Source: Diprion similis (lineage: Eukaryota; Arthropoda; Insecta; Hymenoptera; Diprionidae). Taken from it: a stretch of DNA of 64,000 bases. The notes under the pieces were generated by a model. It searched no databases. It worked only from the letters and a program-made list of their open reading frames with translations, and was not told where the DNA came from. Shown in pieces: positions 46,970-61,600 of the stretch (its first letter is position 1; every line of letters begins with the position of its first letter). The translations under genes were made by a program, and so were the position numbers. The stretch covers positions 4,223,501 through 4,287,500 of the forward strand of contig NC_060106.1 in assembly GCF_021155765.1 (NCBI RefSeq), read 5' to 3'.

Positions 46970-49900
46970 ATGACCTCATCAATTCCGGATGTTTCACCAC
47001 CGACGCCTACGAGTAAAAAATCTACACAGTACCTTGCAGCTGTTTCATGTAAGTTCCAGCCCTGAAATAGTATGTAATTGTTTTTAAGACACAAAATTTC
47101 AAGGTATCTTCGGCCATGGCACGTTTGAACTTTTGCCCGCTGTAATTATCTTGAGATTAGACAATTTTTCGAGTCCAAAGAAAAAGATTAAGATTCTCAC
47201 GTTGGCTTTAGAACATCTATTTTCACTCTATGAAATACATTGAGTTTTTAGTTTAATCAAAACAGCAAATACTTCTTACTGATTGCTCGTGAGATCGGGT
47301 GACGTGAATTCAAATATAAGAACCTATAAACAAATTTAGAAGCTATTGGTTTTAGGTATTTGTCTCAAGGTATTAGCATGAGGATTTGGCCTGGAAATAA
47401 TTCGATTTCAACATTTTTTTACACCGGTATTCGAAAGACAAGGTCGGATTTTTCGTCGGAAAAATATTAATTTACAACGGCCTTGTTGTTAGTAAAAAAA
47501 AGATATTCGGCTGTGGCGAGGTCAAACAGCGTGAACCGAATCTCAAAATTTATTTGTCCGATTGGTTTCAAATTTGGACAGATTCTTGATGTTACTATTT
47601 TCTATTGTATGACGAGATGGTTTAAAGAATATGTTTATTGATTTGTTAATACTTGACGTTGAAATTCTAACTTTTTTTCCACTGGAATACTTTTTTTCCA
47701 ATTTGAAATAAAAAAATGTGTCTGACCGTACAAAGAAAATGTGATATTCAAGGATACGTTCAAATTTCAAGTCACTCGGATGAATAGATTTTGAGGTTCG
47801 ATCAACACCGTTACACCACATCGCGGCCGAATGATTTTTCGTATTGCCAATAAGTCCGTTATCAATTGATATTTTTCAATGAAGCAAAATTGAAACCTTA
47901 TAAAACTTTGTACTAACTGTGTGTGAGAATCCTATCTTACCTTCTGATATCCACGTCAGAAAAAAATGTCGAAAATGGACGTGTTTTTTATTTTTTTAAA
48001 CAAGTCCATATGCTAATTGACTTAAGGTACCATTTTAATTCTGAAGATTGTATCTTATATCCAAGGTGTACAAATATCAATACAAAGGTCAAAGGTGATT
48101 CAAATTATTTTTCAACTCCTCTCCCGAATAGAAAGACAAATTGTACTAACTCCGAAAAAAAATGTTGACTTGACTATTCTTGACTATTCCTCGTAAAACT
48201 TCGGTGTTTCTGAACTCATACTTGTTTGGTAACGCAATGACTTGAAAGACACACTTGATTAATCGTAAATTCATACGTCATCAAATGACAAAAATAATAG
48301 AAACTAACCAAATGAATGATTATGTCCAACCTTAGCTACCTTAGCCGCCGTGACTGCAGCCAACTATATCGGTTGGTCATCTCCAGCACTTCCGCTCTAC
48401 AATCAAAAGGATACACTAGCTTTGAGCGATGACGAGAAGTCATGGGTTGGATCCTTGCTCGCGCTGGGAGCTCTCGCGGGTGCGATTCCTGCGGGATGGG
48501 TTGCTGATAAATTCGGAAGGAAGAAATCGATACTGCTAATCGGTGTACCTTGTCTGCTTTTTTGGTTCATGATCGGATTTGCACCAAGCACGTTATGGTA
48601 ATTATTTAAAGATCCGTTTCAAATTTTTCGATTACTCGATTTCACACCCCGGCTCACGAGATAGTGTACATTACACGTTTCTCGTGGAATCGTACATGAC
48701 CAGCCATGCGGTCGAAAGTTCGATTCAACATCGTTTGACACTACTAAAGTTGGGCTAGTTGATCGATAACGACAATAATTTTCATTGCATTAATCGTCAT
48801 CGATTTATTCCAAGCAACGTTAACCCGTTGACTTTAAAATGAAAATATTAACTCAAAATGCCTTTATTTGAGTAAAGAAACACGTTTTAGAGATGATTTG
48901 GATAAGTTTAAAAAAATCGAGTTTTTTTCGCAATGATAGAATAATCCTACAAAATAAATAGCGGCCATCGATTTGTGAGGAAATTTAACACCTGTTTCAT
49001 GTACTTGAGAATTATTTAATACACTTTATATCTCGATAAAATGGTAAAAAACGAAAATCAAGATTATAATGTAAAAAAAAGCGAATGGTTTAAAACGAAC
49101 GCCTAACAAGGTGGACCCAGTATACAGAGTTTCAGCGGTGTTGAATTGAAAACCAAACGTCTTGCAGTAATTAATTGGTGAATCGTTAATATGACTGGTA
49201 TAATATTCATGGTGAAACAGGTTGTTCGTGGCTCGATTTTTGAGCGGAGTTGCAAATGGGGCAACGACAGTCATCGTTCCGATGTACGTCTCCGAAATTG
49301 CGGAGCCGGCTACTCGAGGTACGATTGGGTCGCTGTTCGAGCTCCAGATGGCGATTGGGCTTTCGCTGGGGTGGTTGACAGGTAGAAGAATACTTTTATA
49401 CTTCGTACTAGAGGCGAAAAAATATTTCCGTGCCGTAATTTATTTCTATTTTTTCACTGGAAGTCGCATTTTGTGAAACGTACAAGATGGTCTGTGACTT
49501 AATATTATATAGCAGAGTTAACTCAGTCGAGCAGAAGTTAAACTTATCGTTGATTACATTAAATTCGTATATAACGGGTGAATTTTATACCACGTTGCAC
49601 AAATGGTTTAAGTTAATCCAGACGTCCTTAAATTTGTCGTACATTATTGATTCACGTCTGTACATTACACGTGTCGTTTTCTTTTCATAGGCTTACACCT
49701 GTTTCCATTTCTTCAGCAAACAATTATCAGGTTCATCCAAGCTTTAAGCCATAAACTATATCTACGCGTGGCTGAATATCATTCAAAGGCATTTTACACG
49801 GAAGAATAATTCCCACGCGTTTCATTTGAGATTTATCAAGTCTTGAATCAATTACAGACTGTTTCAGCAAGTTCTATTATCACATCTCATTACGATCTAT

Positions 49901-52900
49901 CTTTTTCTACTATTTTTTCTCTTGATCTCTTTTTTAATTAACCGCGAGTCCATTACGTCAATTTGTGAGGCGTCATGGCGTAGAAGCTGTGATTAAAATC
50001 TCGCGCTTACGAGGTCTCGCTTACTTTCGTTGTTTTCGTGGCATTTTTCACGACACTCAAAGCAGACGATGCAACTAGTGGCAGAGAACAGAAAAATATC
50101 ATTTTACAGCGGTAAATGAGGTCAATTGGGACAGTAAATATACCGAAACCATGACGAAATTCTCCAGTCTAGAGAGTCGTGTCGTAGTCGGAGCTGTTTT
50201 TTTTATCTTTTCTTTGCAAAAGAGATGCGTTGTTAATCGGCCAGAAGATGAATCCAAACGTCTTCGAGCGGGACAAATTACGACAGTTGAATTCGAATAA
50301 ATTGACTGAAGTTAAGCTGCAAACTTAGCGAAACTGGCTACTGAGATTTTCACGTTATCCAAATGTCCTTGTTGTTCCATTCATCACCTGAGTTGCGCCA
50401 CATTTGTTAAGGCATCAGATATTCGGAGTCGGAATTGGTAGTAGCAGTCGAGCTTAGTATCAAACTATAAAAACTCCGAGGAGGAGAATATTCCGTATTC
50501 TTTACGACGGAAGAATCGCAGCCAGAATTAAGCTCTGTGTGCAGACTAATTCACCTTATTTTTCTGCCTTAGGCGAAATATAATTCCAATAAAACAGGAA
50601 GTCAGTAATTGCGGTGCCTCACAACAAATTAATTAGGCACGCTTGCTAATGCGTAATTAGGTGGCGAAGAATCTTTTTACCATTCAAAATTCGATACGAA
50701 TGTAGAATTTCAAGCTTTCGCAAAATTATTGAAATTCACGCTTTTCACAGGAATGTCCAATATTATAAGTTGGGAAAAATGTCATGAGGTACTTGAGTTG
50801 CGTATGAGTCAGAATCATACGCACCAACGATAAGACACAAAGTATATATGGCGCATTCCACGCCAACCCTTACCATTTTTTGTTTGATTAAAAATTTTGT
50901 ATGTAATTACCTTAACTCCAGAGAAGTATCCCGAAATTGTTTGAGATTTTTTTTTGTTTTTTCTTTTAGTAAACCTGTTTGATTCATGATTTTTTAAATA
51001 AGCATGTTTATGGCAATAACATAAAAATTCTCAACAATCTCGTATCGGTTATAAAAATTTTTTCCAAAGTCGGAATTGTCGCGTTTACGTCTCGCAATGT
51101 ACCTAAAAAACTGCAAAAAAACTTTGACAAGCTTACGCGTGCTCAATCAAAGTAGCAACACAAAACTATTTGATACATATAAGCTATAATCAAAGGTGGA
51201 ATAACTGAGGTTCTACAGCCACTCAAAGGTTTTCGTTTTTAACAATGGATTTTTAAGAATTTTTTCAGATTCTTCCGAACTAATTAATTATTTGTAATTT
51301 TTACACTATATTTATATCTTGAAGAACAAAAATCTATTCAGAAAAGTCTAAAAAAAATTCACAAAAATCCTGGATTTTGTATAAATATGTTTGAACATCA
51401 ACACAGAAAACACTGACTATTGCTTCTAAGTTTTACCGATTTTTTTACAGTTTGGGTCTGGGCTTAAAATTTTTTATATCTGATATAAAGTTTTTGAGAA
51501 TTTTTTCAGATTTTGGAAAAACAAGTAACAATAAATTGATTTCAAAAATCATAATTGAAACAGATTTACTAAGAAAAATCTGAAAAAATTCAGGGTACTC
51601 TTTCGGAGTTTGTGAGTTGGTGTGGAATGCCCCATATATGTAGATATAATATTCAAAAGTGTTTTATAAATCAGTCTGAAAGAAGAGTTATGGCCAAATT
51701 TCTAGCTGTGGCCAAATGTGACGCAAATAGAATGTGAATGTCAATTGGAGTGGTACAGGCGTGGGAACGATACCAGTCAAATATATTCATACGCATTGCT
51801 TTAGCCTTTTTTGCTCCAACTGTAGTAAAAATAAATTTTTCCCATTGAACAGGTTTGATCGGGAATCTCAAATGGATAGCCATGACCTCAGCCACTATAC
51901 CGGCAGCTCTGCTGCTGAGCTTCATCTTCATGCCCGAAACCCCGGTGTGGTTGATTGGCCAAAATCGTCGAAAGGACGCCGAGAGAGCGATGGAGAGACT
52001 CAGAGGTAGAAATTTTCCGTTTCAGCAGGAGCTTGCGCAGCTCGAGTTCAACAAAGAATCCCAGAGCAAGCAGAGGGCAGGATTTTCGGAGCTAAAGAAC
52101 CACAAAAGGGCTGTCCTAATCTCCTTCGGTGAGTCTGGGAATTCCAATCACGAGCTGTGAGCTAGTTTGAAACCCTTCAATCCTCTTCCGCAGGACTTAC
52201 GGCTCTCCAACAACTGTCCGGAATAAATGCGGTTGTTTTCTACGCCGAGGAGCTTTTCGTTGCCAAAGAATCGGTCCTTACCCCAACAGTCTGCGCTGCC
52301 ATTATGGGCGTCGCTCAGGTTCTAGCGACTATCGTATCCACGGTTTTGGCGGACAAAGCTGGCCGAAGAATCCTCCTCATGATCAGTACGATCGTCATGG
52401 GTGTCTGCCTCATCGTCGTGTCAGTGCATTTCCATTTTCAGGTCAGTTGTCGTTCCCTTTCACCACTTTCACGAGTATACCAGACGTTTGGTGAAAGTCG
52501 AAGAAATAACAATCCATTGAACAGTCGAACTCTTCCGCACTTACACTTCTTACATGATGTAACGTAATGGAGTATTTTTTACAAGCAACTCAATTTCTCT
52601 TGAATAAACCATAAATCCTTTCTCTCGGTGGAAATTCATAAAGTATGAAGGTCAACAAGAGTACGAACTCGGTTCCCAACATCGTTGCGTAACCACCATT
52701 CCAAAACTCGGTGTTACGTCTAGTCCATAAACAGCACGTATCCCAATGAAACCTGTGTATAACCATGTAATGCGTTTTTCCTGAGCAGGCAGGAGTACAA
52801 TCGACCGGTATTCCATGGGTGCCTCTGATATTCTTCACAATCTACATAAGCATGTACGCAATTGGATGTGGACCAGTGCCTTGGATCATGGTGAACGAAG

Positions 52901-53187
52901 TCTCGCCGACAAACGTGGTGGGTTCAATCAGTGCGGCAGCGGCCATGATCAATTGGTCACTGACCTTCGTGGTTACGAAGGTTTTCATCAACCTCCAGGC
53001 CACGATCGGCCTGCCCTTGACTTTCGGTATGTTCGCCGCGTTGTGCATGATCGGCGCGATATTCGTTGCGTTTGTCGTACCGGAGACGAAGGGCAAGACG
53101 AAAGAGGAAATTCAGCTTCAACTTCACAAGATCAAGAAGGAACCGATGGAAATCTATACTATCACTATCGACCAGACTAGGCTGTGA
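46970..53187 (+). CDS. Tret1-like: Tret1-like facilitated trehalose/sugar transporter, copy D (474 aa)
   Basis: This is a complete and more diverged SLC2/MFS sugar carrier, last in the array. Exons are 46970-47048, 48336-48597, 49221-49381, 51853-52128, 52194-52441 and 52789-53187, with the same phases as A and C; exon 1 is one codon shorter. Motifs: DKFGRK after membrane segment 2, RFLSGVANG then VSEIAEPATRG, PETPVW, QQLSGINAVVFYAEELF, DKAGRR, GCGPVPW and PETKGKT. It lacks the foldback element of intron 1 and the MITE of intron 5 (intron 5 is about 350 bp, against 1.75 kb in A), so it separated before those insertions or lost them. Intron 3 carries its own inverted-repeat element. Poly(A) signal AATAAA is at 53247-53252. 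Confidence 0.95.
50845..51638. mobile_element. Terminal-inverted-repeat element in intron 3 of copy D
   Basis: The left end TATATGGCGCATTCCACGCC matches the inverted right end TATATGGGGCATTCCACACC. The length is about 790 bp, the inside is AT-rich with repeated TTTTTCAGATTTT-like strings on both strands, and there is no long frame. It looks like a non-autonomous DNA transposon; TA may be the target duplication. Confidence 0.6.
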
Positions 53188-53246
53188 TCTGGTAACGATT
53201 GTGGATGCATTTTGGATTTGCGAGACGTGATGGTTTTGGAGGGAAC

Positions 53247-53252
53247 AATAAA
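53247..53252 (+). terminator. Poly(A) signal of transporter copy D
   Basis: AATAAA lies 60 bases after the stop at 53187. Confidence 0.65.
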
Positions 53253-54422
53253 GGATTAATCCGACGTGTGGATGGAGCGTCTCATCCCTCGCCCGCGCGC
53301 CCGTGACAGAGTAGCACATTCAAGATTGTTAAGAATGAAGATTCATTCAAGAATGTGATTGGATTATCGTGGATTGTCATTAGTCCTTTCATCTCAAGGC
53401 ACACTACAGCTTCCCAAGAGAATTCGGAAACTGAGTTTTAACTTGAGTTGTTATTCATCCAAAAGATTCACTCTTCTACATTCGTTAGCAAATCTCGTCA
53501 CTTTCTATTCAACCCGTCCTACTAACCAAAATATTAATTCGTGTCAAGTTTAATTGACAAAATTTTTCACATTATTTTTCATCCATTGAATCACCTTATT
53601 ACAATAGAATAAAATGTTATCTATAATTACCTGAAATCATCACTTGATTTCCGACTCGGTTTTGAAATAATAAAAAAATAAAAATTTATGGTGGTCGGTA
53701 CAGATCCATAGCCCAGATTGGAACTTTCAACTTCTAATTTTGATTATTGACAATTTCGATGTTCTCACTTTTTATGGTAATCGCGCGAGGGAAAGCGGGA
53801 CAAAATGACTGACTCTCTAACCGCGAAAAAAAAATCATTAAAAATTTTTTCTAGCTAGCGATAAAAATATTCTGCGCATATGTGCTATATTTCAAATTCC
53901 GTAGAAGGTGTAGCTTATATATTATAACTATATTATAGGTATATGTATCGTCCAATTTTTAACGGTTGGTGCGTACTTGTATCTCGAAAACACATCGCAC
54001 TCTCATTACAATTGCAAACATTGTTGACCGTTTCAATCGTGTGCTAATTGGTTGTATAAATAATTTGAGTAGTTTGAAAAATTTATATCTGTACACTTAC
54101 CACACTTCGAGTCTTGATAGTTGAAGTTAGATCATAGTATTCCATTACCATTCGCTTCAAAGTTTTCGAGAAGGCAAAAATAAACTTTTCCACTACGTAT
54201 TTCAGTTTGACCAGTGAAATATATACGGTGCGAAAACTTTGTGCGGAATTATTTTTAATCTCAGCATAAGTGTGAAATAGTTCAGTTTGATTATACTTTG
54301 TGAATTATTCAATAATTCTTATGGCGAATATATGTGTTTTGGCCAACCAAAAATTTTGTTGGTTTACATTAATTTATAATGCTCAATAATTTTCTTGTTT
54401 ATTCCTATTATCATTGTTGTTG

Positions 54423-54466
<44 letters not shown>

Positions 54467-55656
54467 TCTTTGTCAACATGCCTGCAAGTCAATAATGACA
54501 AAGTGAGTTTCTTTGGGCCTGTGTTCTGACCATTTTACATTCTTTGTATACATATTTACGACATAATTGAAGAACGTACTTTATTTATTCCTTACATAAT
54601 GTATAACTTGATGCACCAATCAGGATATCCTGTTTCCGTGGACGCAACATTTAAATAGTAAAGAAGCGTTTAATTCGTATTTACATTAATTAATAATTAA
54701 CAACAAGTATTATTCATTCATTCATTTTTTTTTCTTTTGAATTTGATTTAAGCGCTACGCCCCTTGACGATATTCGCCACACGATGTGTCTTACGATTCG
54801 ATCAATATATTATATACGTATACATACGTATAGATATACGATCTATACATTATGTGTAGATTTCTTTTTTTTTTTTTTTTAACCAATGAAATAAAGGTGA
54901 AAATTTACAATTTCTTAATGATTATGTGCATGCGTGTATGACTGGCTGACTTATATTTATACGCGTAAGTATTCGTCATATTTATTTATAGACTCGATAT
55001 GAACGTGCTTTGATTTTTTTTTAAATCAAATTTTGTTTGTCGCGGGTATTATATTATTATGATACACTGACGTGTACCTACCTTGACTAGAATTATTTGT
55101 CAATTATAAATGGAGTGTCATTCTATTCCACATTGAATAATGACGTGATTTTTTTTTTAGGCCAGTGCTCTGGCGCGCCAACGTCGCCAAAAGGTTTTTC
55201 CTTTGTTGAGAACCTTAGTTTACGTAGTAGGGCTGACAGTATCCTGCTTTCCAAATTAATATTAGTTTTTCATGAAATCTTTTCTCGGAAAAATATAATA
55301 TACAGTAAAAGGAAATAAAAGAAAAGAAACTAAGAAACGAAATAAAAGTAACTTAAATTGGACCAAAAGGACTTCTTACGAACTGTATGGACAGGCAGGA
55401 AAATTAAAACGCGTAACCAATCAACAATCAATATTTAAAATTAGAAGCCTCAAAAAGAAGGGAGTTAAAAGAGAAGAAACGAATTAATACGAATATGAAT
55501 AAGGTTGAACCGCGAGACTTAAGGCAGCTCTCTAGCCCCGCAAAGAGTTGCCCTATCGACTCTTCTGCAGTTGCACCGAAATTTTCACGAAATTATTACT
55601 CTAGAAGTCCTTGGATTGAAAGCCACCCTTTGCGCGCCAGCCCTGACTTGCTACAG
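53253..55656. other. Intergenic region between copy D and the receptor gene
   Basis: The two genes converge here. The stretch is very AT-rich and contains a TTG/TTA microsatellite at 54413-54466. The part next to 55656 is probably the 3' untranslated region of the receptor; TTTATT at 54981-54986 (AATAAA on the minus strand) is a possible signal. No other gene is supported. Confidence 0.5.
54413..54466. repeat. TTG then TTA trinucleotide microsatellite
   Basis: A short TTG run passes into an uninterrupted TTA run of roughly 40 bases. Confidence 0.9.
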
Positions 55657-58600
55657 TCATCTGGAGTCGCTTTGCGAATGCGCGTTGTGATCCGAACCCG
55701 GATCAGGATCGGAATCCTCAATTGAGACGCCGTGATGAGGCGTCCTCGCCGAATAGCTAGGACTTCGATCGCATCTGAAATTGAAACGTGTAAATTTCTT
55801 ATTCTAGCGCGCTCCGCGTGTCGTCGGATTCTCATTTAAATAGGTAAATAGGTAACTCGACGCTCCTTAGAGTCAAATTTACACAAATTTTCGCAGAATG
55901 CACAGCGAACAAATCATCTTGATTTAAAAAATTTATATCGGGTGAATTGTGCAAATAATTTTTGTCAAATTTACTGCACCGTATTTGTTTTGTTTTCTGT
56001 TTTCCTTTTATATACCAGATTACTGAAACTTGACTTGCACAATTGATTGAGAAAATTTTTATTCACGAAAGATTTCCTCACGTTTGTCAAAATTATTTTC
56101 AACGGTGAAATAGCAGGTACATAATTGTGGGGAAGAAAGAAGACCAAAAAATTGTTTTCCAAATTGAAATCCACGCTATAACTAGAAAACCGATTTTCTC
56201 ACTGCATCGGATACGTTGTTGTAAATTTTAACGAGAAACGAGTAATTTGAGTAATGCACAGTAGGAAATATATCTCATATTCCCCGCGTTGCATCGCTAC
56301 TAGGATTTACTACTGTAAAGAAATCCCATTGTTGGTCGTCACGTCTGCTCTACGGCATTCTTACGTTCCTACCAGACGTTGGAAGGAAAGAAGGAAGGAA
56401 GGAAGGAAGGAAGGAAGGGGGAGGAGAATGAAAACGCGCACCTACACACAACGTCGTACGAAAGATGCAAGAACGCGGAAGGCATGTGCATCACGAACAT
56501 CACGAGTAGAGACGAGACGTTATTACCGCAAGGTTGGGTAATATCGTTTTTCTGCACTACGTCTCACACACCTTAGCAGGTACTTTATGTGTCGCGGACA
56601 AACGTGATACACGGCCGATATATGTGGTATCACTTTCAAGACATAATGACGCTATTCTACCTCAACAATCTCCCGTACAAACTTCCGGCTGATGCTTGCA
56701 GGCGAAAGAATGATTGTGTAAACGGTTTTTCAAGCAAAGCCTTCGCCAGGCAATTTTCAACGCGGTTCTTTCTTACTTAGTAGGAACAAGTCTGAGCTTT
56801 GAATGCGAAGGCTGTTCTCATAGTCACTTGATTAATGCGCATTCCCGGAATTGACTTGCAAAGACTCTAGTGAAAAATAGAAGGTTCGATTAAACTTGGC
56901 TCGTAGATATTTACGAACGGAGTACACAGAACTGCACCTACGACTCGCCTATGTCTCTGGATCGCGTGATTGCGAATAATAAATTGCGGATTTGATAAGT
57001 ATCAGTAGAAATTTCAGGCAGCAATGAACTACCAGGAATAATCAATGTTCGTTGGGCGTCTCAGTGCAGAAGGTTTGCTTCAATGCGACTAAGTATTTTT
57101 CCACCTTTTCCCTTCAGCTGGAGAAAACAGCATAATCTTGGGCTTTGGGATGAACTTACCGGGTCGCTAATTGGCTCCCGTCACTGCCACGTCTGAGAGT
57201 GTTGGCTCTCCGTTTGCAGAAGCACTTGCATATTATCCTCTTGAAGGCGAACCGGAAGTCCTTGCTAAACAAGGCGTATATGCAGGGGTTTATGGCGGAG
57301 TTGCAGTAGCCAAGCCAGAAGAGGACGCTGAAGACCGTAGGGTGTATGCAGTTCGGGCAGAACGCTCGCACCAGGTACATTGTGAAAAATGGAAGCCAAC
57401 AGAGGACGAATCCACCGACGATGATGCCTAGGGTCTTGGCGGCCTTTGTCTCCATTCGGAACCTCTTCACCTTTTGGAGGAAGGTGGACAGCCGGCGAGG
57501 AAAAAAGAAGGAAATAAGATAATAAATAAGTTATTACCTGGGTATCGTTATACTGTGGCAAATTGAGTTATTCATTTGCTCAAAGTTCAAAGATATGAAC
57601 GGAAACAAAAGAAAGCTTCAGGGAAATAATAAGTACTTGCAGAGTTGAGTTGACGTATCGTTTTATAGAGTAAAATACGCGAACGCAATCTTACGACGAG
57701 ATTGAACTCTGTAGTTGATACACCTCAGGTGATGTATGTGTGAAACGTATTTTCGTCCAGACCGATCAAATTAGCCGTTCCGTCAATGTCTCTACCTCAA
57801 TTGAAATGTCAAACGGTTCTTCTCGAATTGAATTATGACACGAAGTGTTCACAGTCCCGACATTTGTCACCATGCGGTAAAAATGATGGTGTGAACAATT
57901 GGTTCTCAACCTTGACTCAGGGTTGGAACAAACCTTAAAAACGCCTGTTAACCTGGGCGCCACGATGTAGCAGGATCAAACACCGTGTATCGGGTGAATA
58001 AAAAGTGAATCCATGAATCAAGGAGGACTGCAAAACGTCAAGAGGCACCACATTCTTCTCCAACATCAACGGAGTTCATAACCCGAAGTTTATAAGATAG
58101 CGAGAACATGGATAAGAAATGGACGAGAGTGAGTTACTGCAACGATGTTATCTCACCTGAGCTTTTATGTTCCTCTTTCCCATCTTCGGCACTCTGCAGG
58201 GTTTATCGTCAACACCAGGAGCTAGTTCGCGAAGAGATGCATCGTCGCCAGTAACTTGGCTCTCGCAGCTGCTCCGTCGGCTCTGTCGCTTGGTACTTCC
58301 TACCCTATTCACACCCCCCACCTGACAAGTGAAAAGCACAACTACTGAGTTATAGAGAAAGCTAGATGCAGACTAGATCTAGTGAGAGATACCTGCACTA
58401 TGACACAAATGACACGGTCATTTGGACTCGGATAGGTTTCCATAATTTCATTAATACCTTGAGGTGAGCGGCTCTGGGACTCGGGCACAGCTGCGTTTGA
58501 GTCTGTCCGTTGCTGTAGTGCACCGATATCTGCGAACACCTTGACGGCGTGCGTTCCAAGGTGTTGCATTTAGTGTTGAGGGTGTCAGTACTTGGGTAGG

Positions 58601-61600
58601 ACACTGATATCTTGATCTTTTCTTTCCTCACAGAGCTCCGACCTGACTCCGGGCTCCTGGGACTTCCATTGTTGCTGCCGTTATGGAGGCTTCCGCGACC
58701 TCTGTGGATCCTCAATGTCAGTCTCTGCTCGTCGAACCTTGATCGGGAAGAATCGGAGAACCAGATTGAGGACCAATCAGGTGTTGCCCGATGCCGCGAA
58801 TCGCGGCGGGACTAATTAAAACGTGTCAAAGAGACGGACGTGCCGTAGTAGTCCGTTGATCGTGGTTAACTGAACATTTTTTTTTCATCCCTCGGCAAGA
58901 TCAAACGCTCGTTCCGTGTTTGCTTCTATTGATGGGTACAACGGCCAGCCATTGACACGAGTTTCCCAAATTGCACACCGTGCTCTATGAATGTGAACCA
59001 GTGACTCGAGCCAAATTGCAGTCGTATCGCTGATTTCGATCTCCATTGGTACGTTTGAAAAGGGAAGTAGACACCATAGACTCTTCACTGATTCATGTTT
59101 AGAGAGGACGGGTGTAATTTGCGATGGGATGGGAATGTTTGATTACATCGGAGAACAACAACTTCTCCATATTTCAATGCTTACCGTGAGCCGAGCATTT
59201 TCGAACCCTTTGTCGTTCGAAATCCTTGATTGATCGCCTTCGTCGTCGACACAGCAGCGTTGTATATTCTCCAGTAAAAGAAGAGCATAACCAGCATTGG
59301 GATGTAGAAGGAACCGAGTGCGCTACGCAAATGAAGAATTAAAATTCGATATTTGCAATCGTGCGATAATCAATCAATGGCGAAGAATAAGATACGGCTT
59401 CGTAATTCGGATCGCTGATGATGGTATACTCGAAGTTGGTTTCATTTGGATGCGTGGTTACAAACGCATGATAATCGGATACAGTAAATACGGCATGCGT
59501 TTTGGGCGATTAAAATCACCGAACAAAATGGCAGGTTCATATATCGCGATTATTCCTTCAACTAGATTCAACTTGTTGCCAGACTACGAGAATTATCATG
59601 CAGATAGCTGACATATTCTGCAGAGGGGAAAATTTCGTTCCGATTAATACACTGGATGTAATTAGCACTTTGATTTAAGGCAAGCATTTAATGATTCGCA
59701 TTAAAGAGAAAAATGTTCATTTTAATTGTCATCATGAATCCCGAAGTTTATCGTTTGCTCCTCTTGCATCGTTCAACTGTGAAGAGAAATAGAATTTTCA
59801 ATTACTACGTATTACAAAAATCACTGCGGAGTGAAGAGTTTCGCGAATCGGTAGGGAGAAAAAGCGAAGTAAAATATGCGAGGTAGAAAAAACACAAAAC
59901 AACACGCACAGACAACCGAATGAAGTTGCAAAAAAGTAGGTAAGGACTTTGTAGGCGTGTGTGAAATCCTTGGATCCCTTGTCGAAACTTTAAGTGATTT
60001 CAAAACAAGATCACACCGCACCAGACCCTCATGTTAATTCGAAAATAGTCGTCACATCTTCTTTCCGAGGGTGGTGAAAACTTTTTTCTTTCCTTCAAAC
60101 TTTCGTCATTCTCTCTCTCTTTTACTTACTGTACGATATTTATTATACACCGAGTGCAGATATCTCGGCCAGGTTTTTCTCAATGTTTGAAAACATTTCT
60201 GACACAGCACAGGACGTGTGGACACACGTGGGCGTGGCATCTGGATAGGTATGTAGCTGCATGGTTTTCGCGACTACCCTTTGAAATTCGCCTCAACTAC
60301 TGTACCTACAGTATATCCACATGTATGTGGTCAAGTCGACGGTACTTTTATCACCGGAGGCCTTTGCTGAGGGTATGAATTACATTGACTGCAAAGTACA
60401 CGAACGCAACTTTCTCATCTAGTAAACTCCGGATATTACATTTCAGGCCTCAAAATTATAAAATAAATTGCGATGACCGTAGATGGCGTCGAATGAATTA
60501 TTCAGACACCGTACCTCGTGTACCTTTGAGCATTGCAGCTTGATTACAAGTTTCAAGCATGACATCGTTGTACGGAGGATTCAGGACCGCTCGTTACGAA
60601 AATTTGCGGACACTTTACGACCGAGTTCGAATTTCTACGCCGTCATGGATAATTAATAACTTGATAACAGTGTCAACTCACCTGTACACGACGTACCCAG
60701 CATCATTGGTGAGTTCGCATATCCAGGGACAGGGAGCGACCGGAATAAAAATTGTGGTCATATTGAAGGGTCCGTTTTGCGACAGGGTTGTATTGTGGGG
60801 TGCGTGTACCTGGTATGAAAAACGAGAAGAGTTAAGGCGGAGAAAATGATGGGCTCATTTTTATTCTCTTCCAAGTATAGCGTTGGTACATCCAACGTCA
60901 AGGAACTGAACACAAAATCCCACGTGTTACTATCATAATCGGGATAACAGCAGCTGTATTATCGCGTGCCGTTGGTTTTACACCGTGATTCCAATGCTCG
61001 CTCGCTCATTGTTAGAGTCACGTTTGCTGCGGCAATTGGCGTAATTGGATTTCAAGTAATTGAGGCGACAAATTTGAAACGAAATGAATTGACTGATGAA
61101 TAGACGCGTAACAACTTGGATCCGTCTTATTGACACGTCCCGCATCGTGTCTCCGAGTAGTTTAGACCTTTATGTGTATCTTTTGTTCAGAATTGTATCG
61201 CGCAAATTAGCAGCCCAAGTTGGTATAGTATAGTTTTATATATATATATATATATGTATATACAAGTAGACGACAAAATTTCAAGGAAGTTACGTGAAAT
61301 GCGATTGTTGGTAATTAGGACGTTGTAAACGCGAAACACGATTCCGTCATTCTGGGATATTAATTTACAATCGCAATGCTGAATGTGGGTGTAATTGATA
61401 ATTGCAACAATTCTCTAGAATACCTTCGTGCGACTGTACGATTATTTCCAGTTCATTTTACGACTTTAATTGTTCCAAAGTAACTTTCTACCGTCTATTT
61501 TACAGTTGTAACACAAAAAGTATAATCGCTCGGGAATTCAGACCAATTGCTTCGTCGAACTGTGTCACGTTCGTTTTAACGCGTTTTTTATACATCCGCG

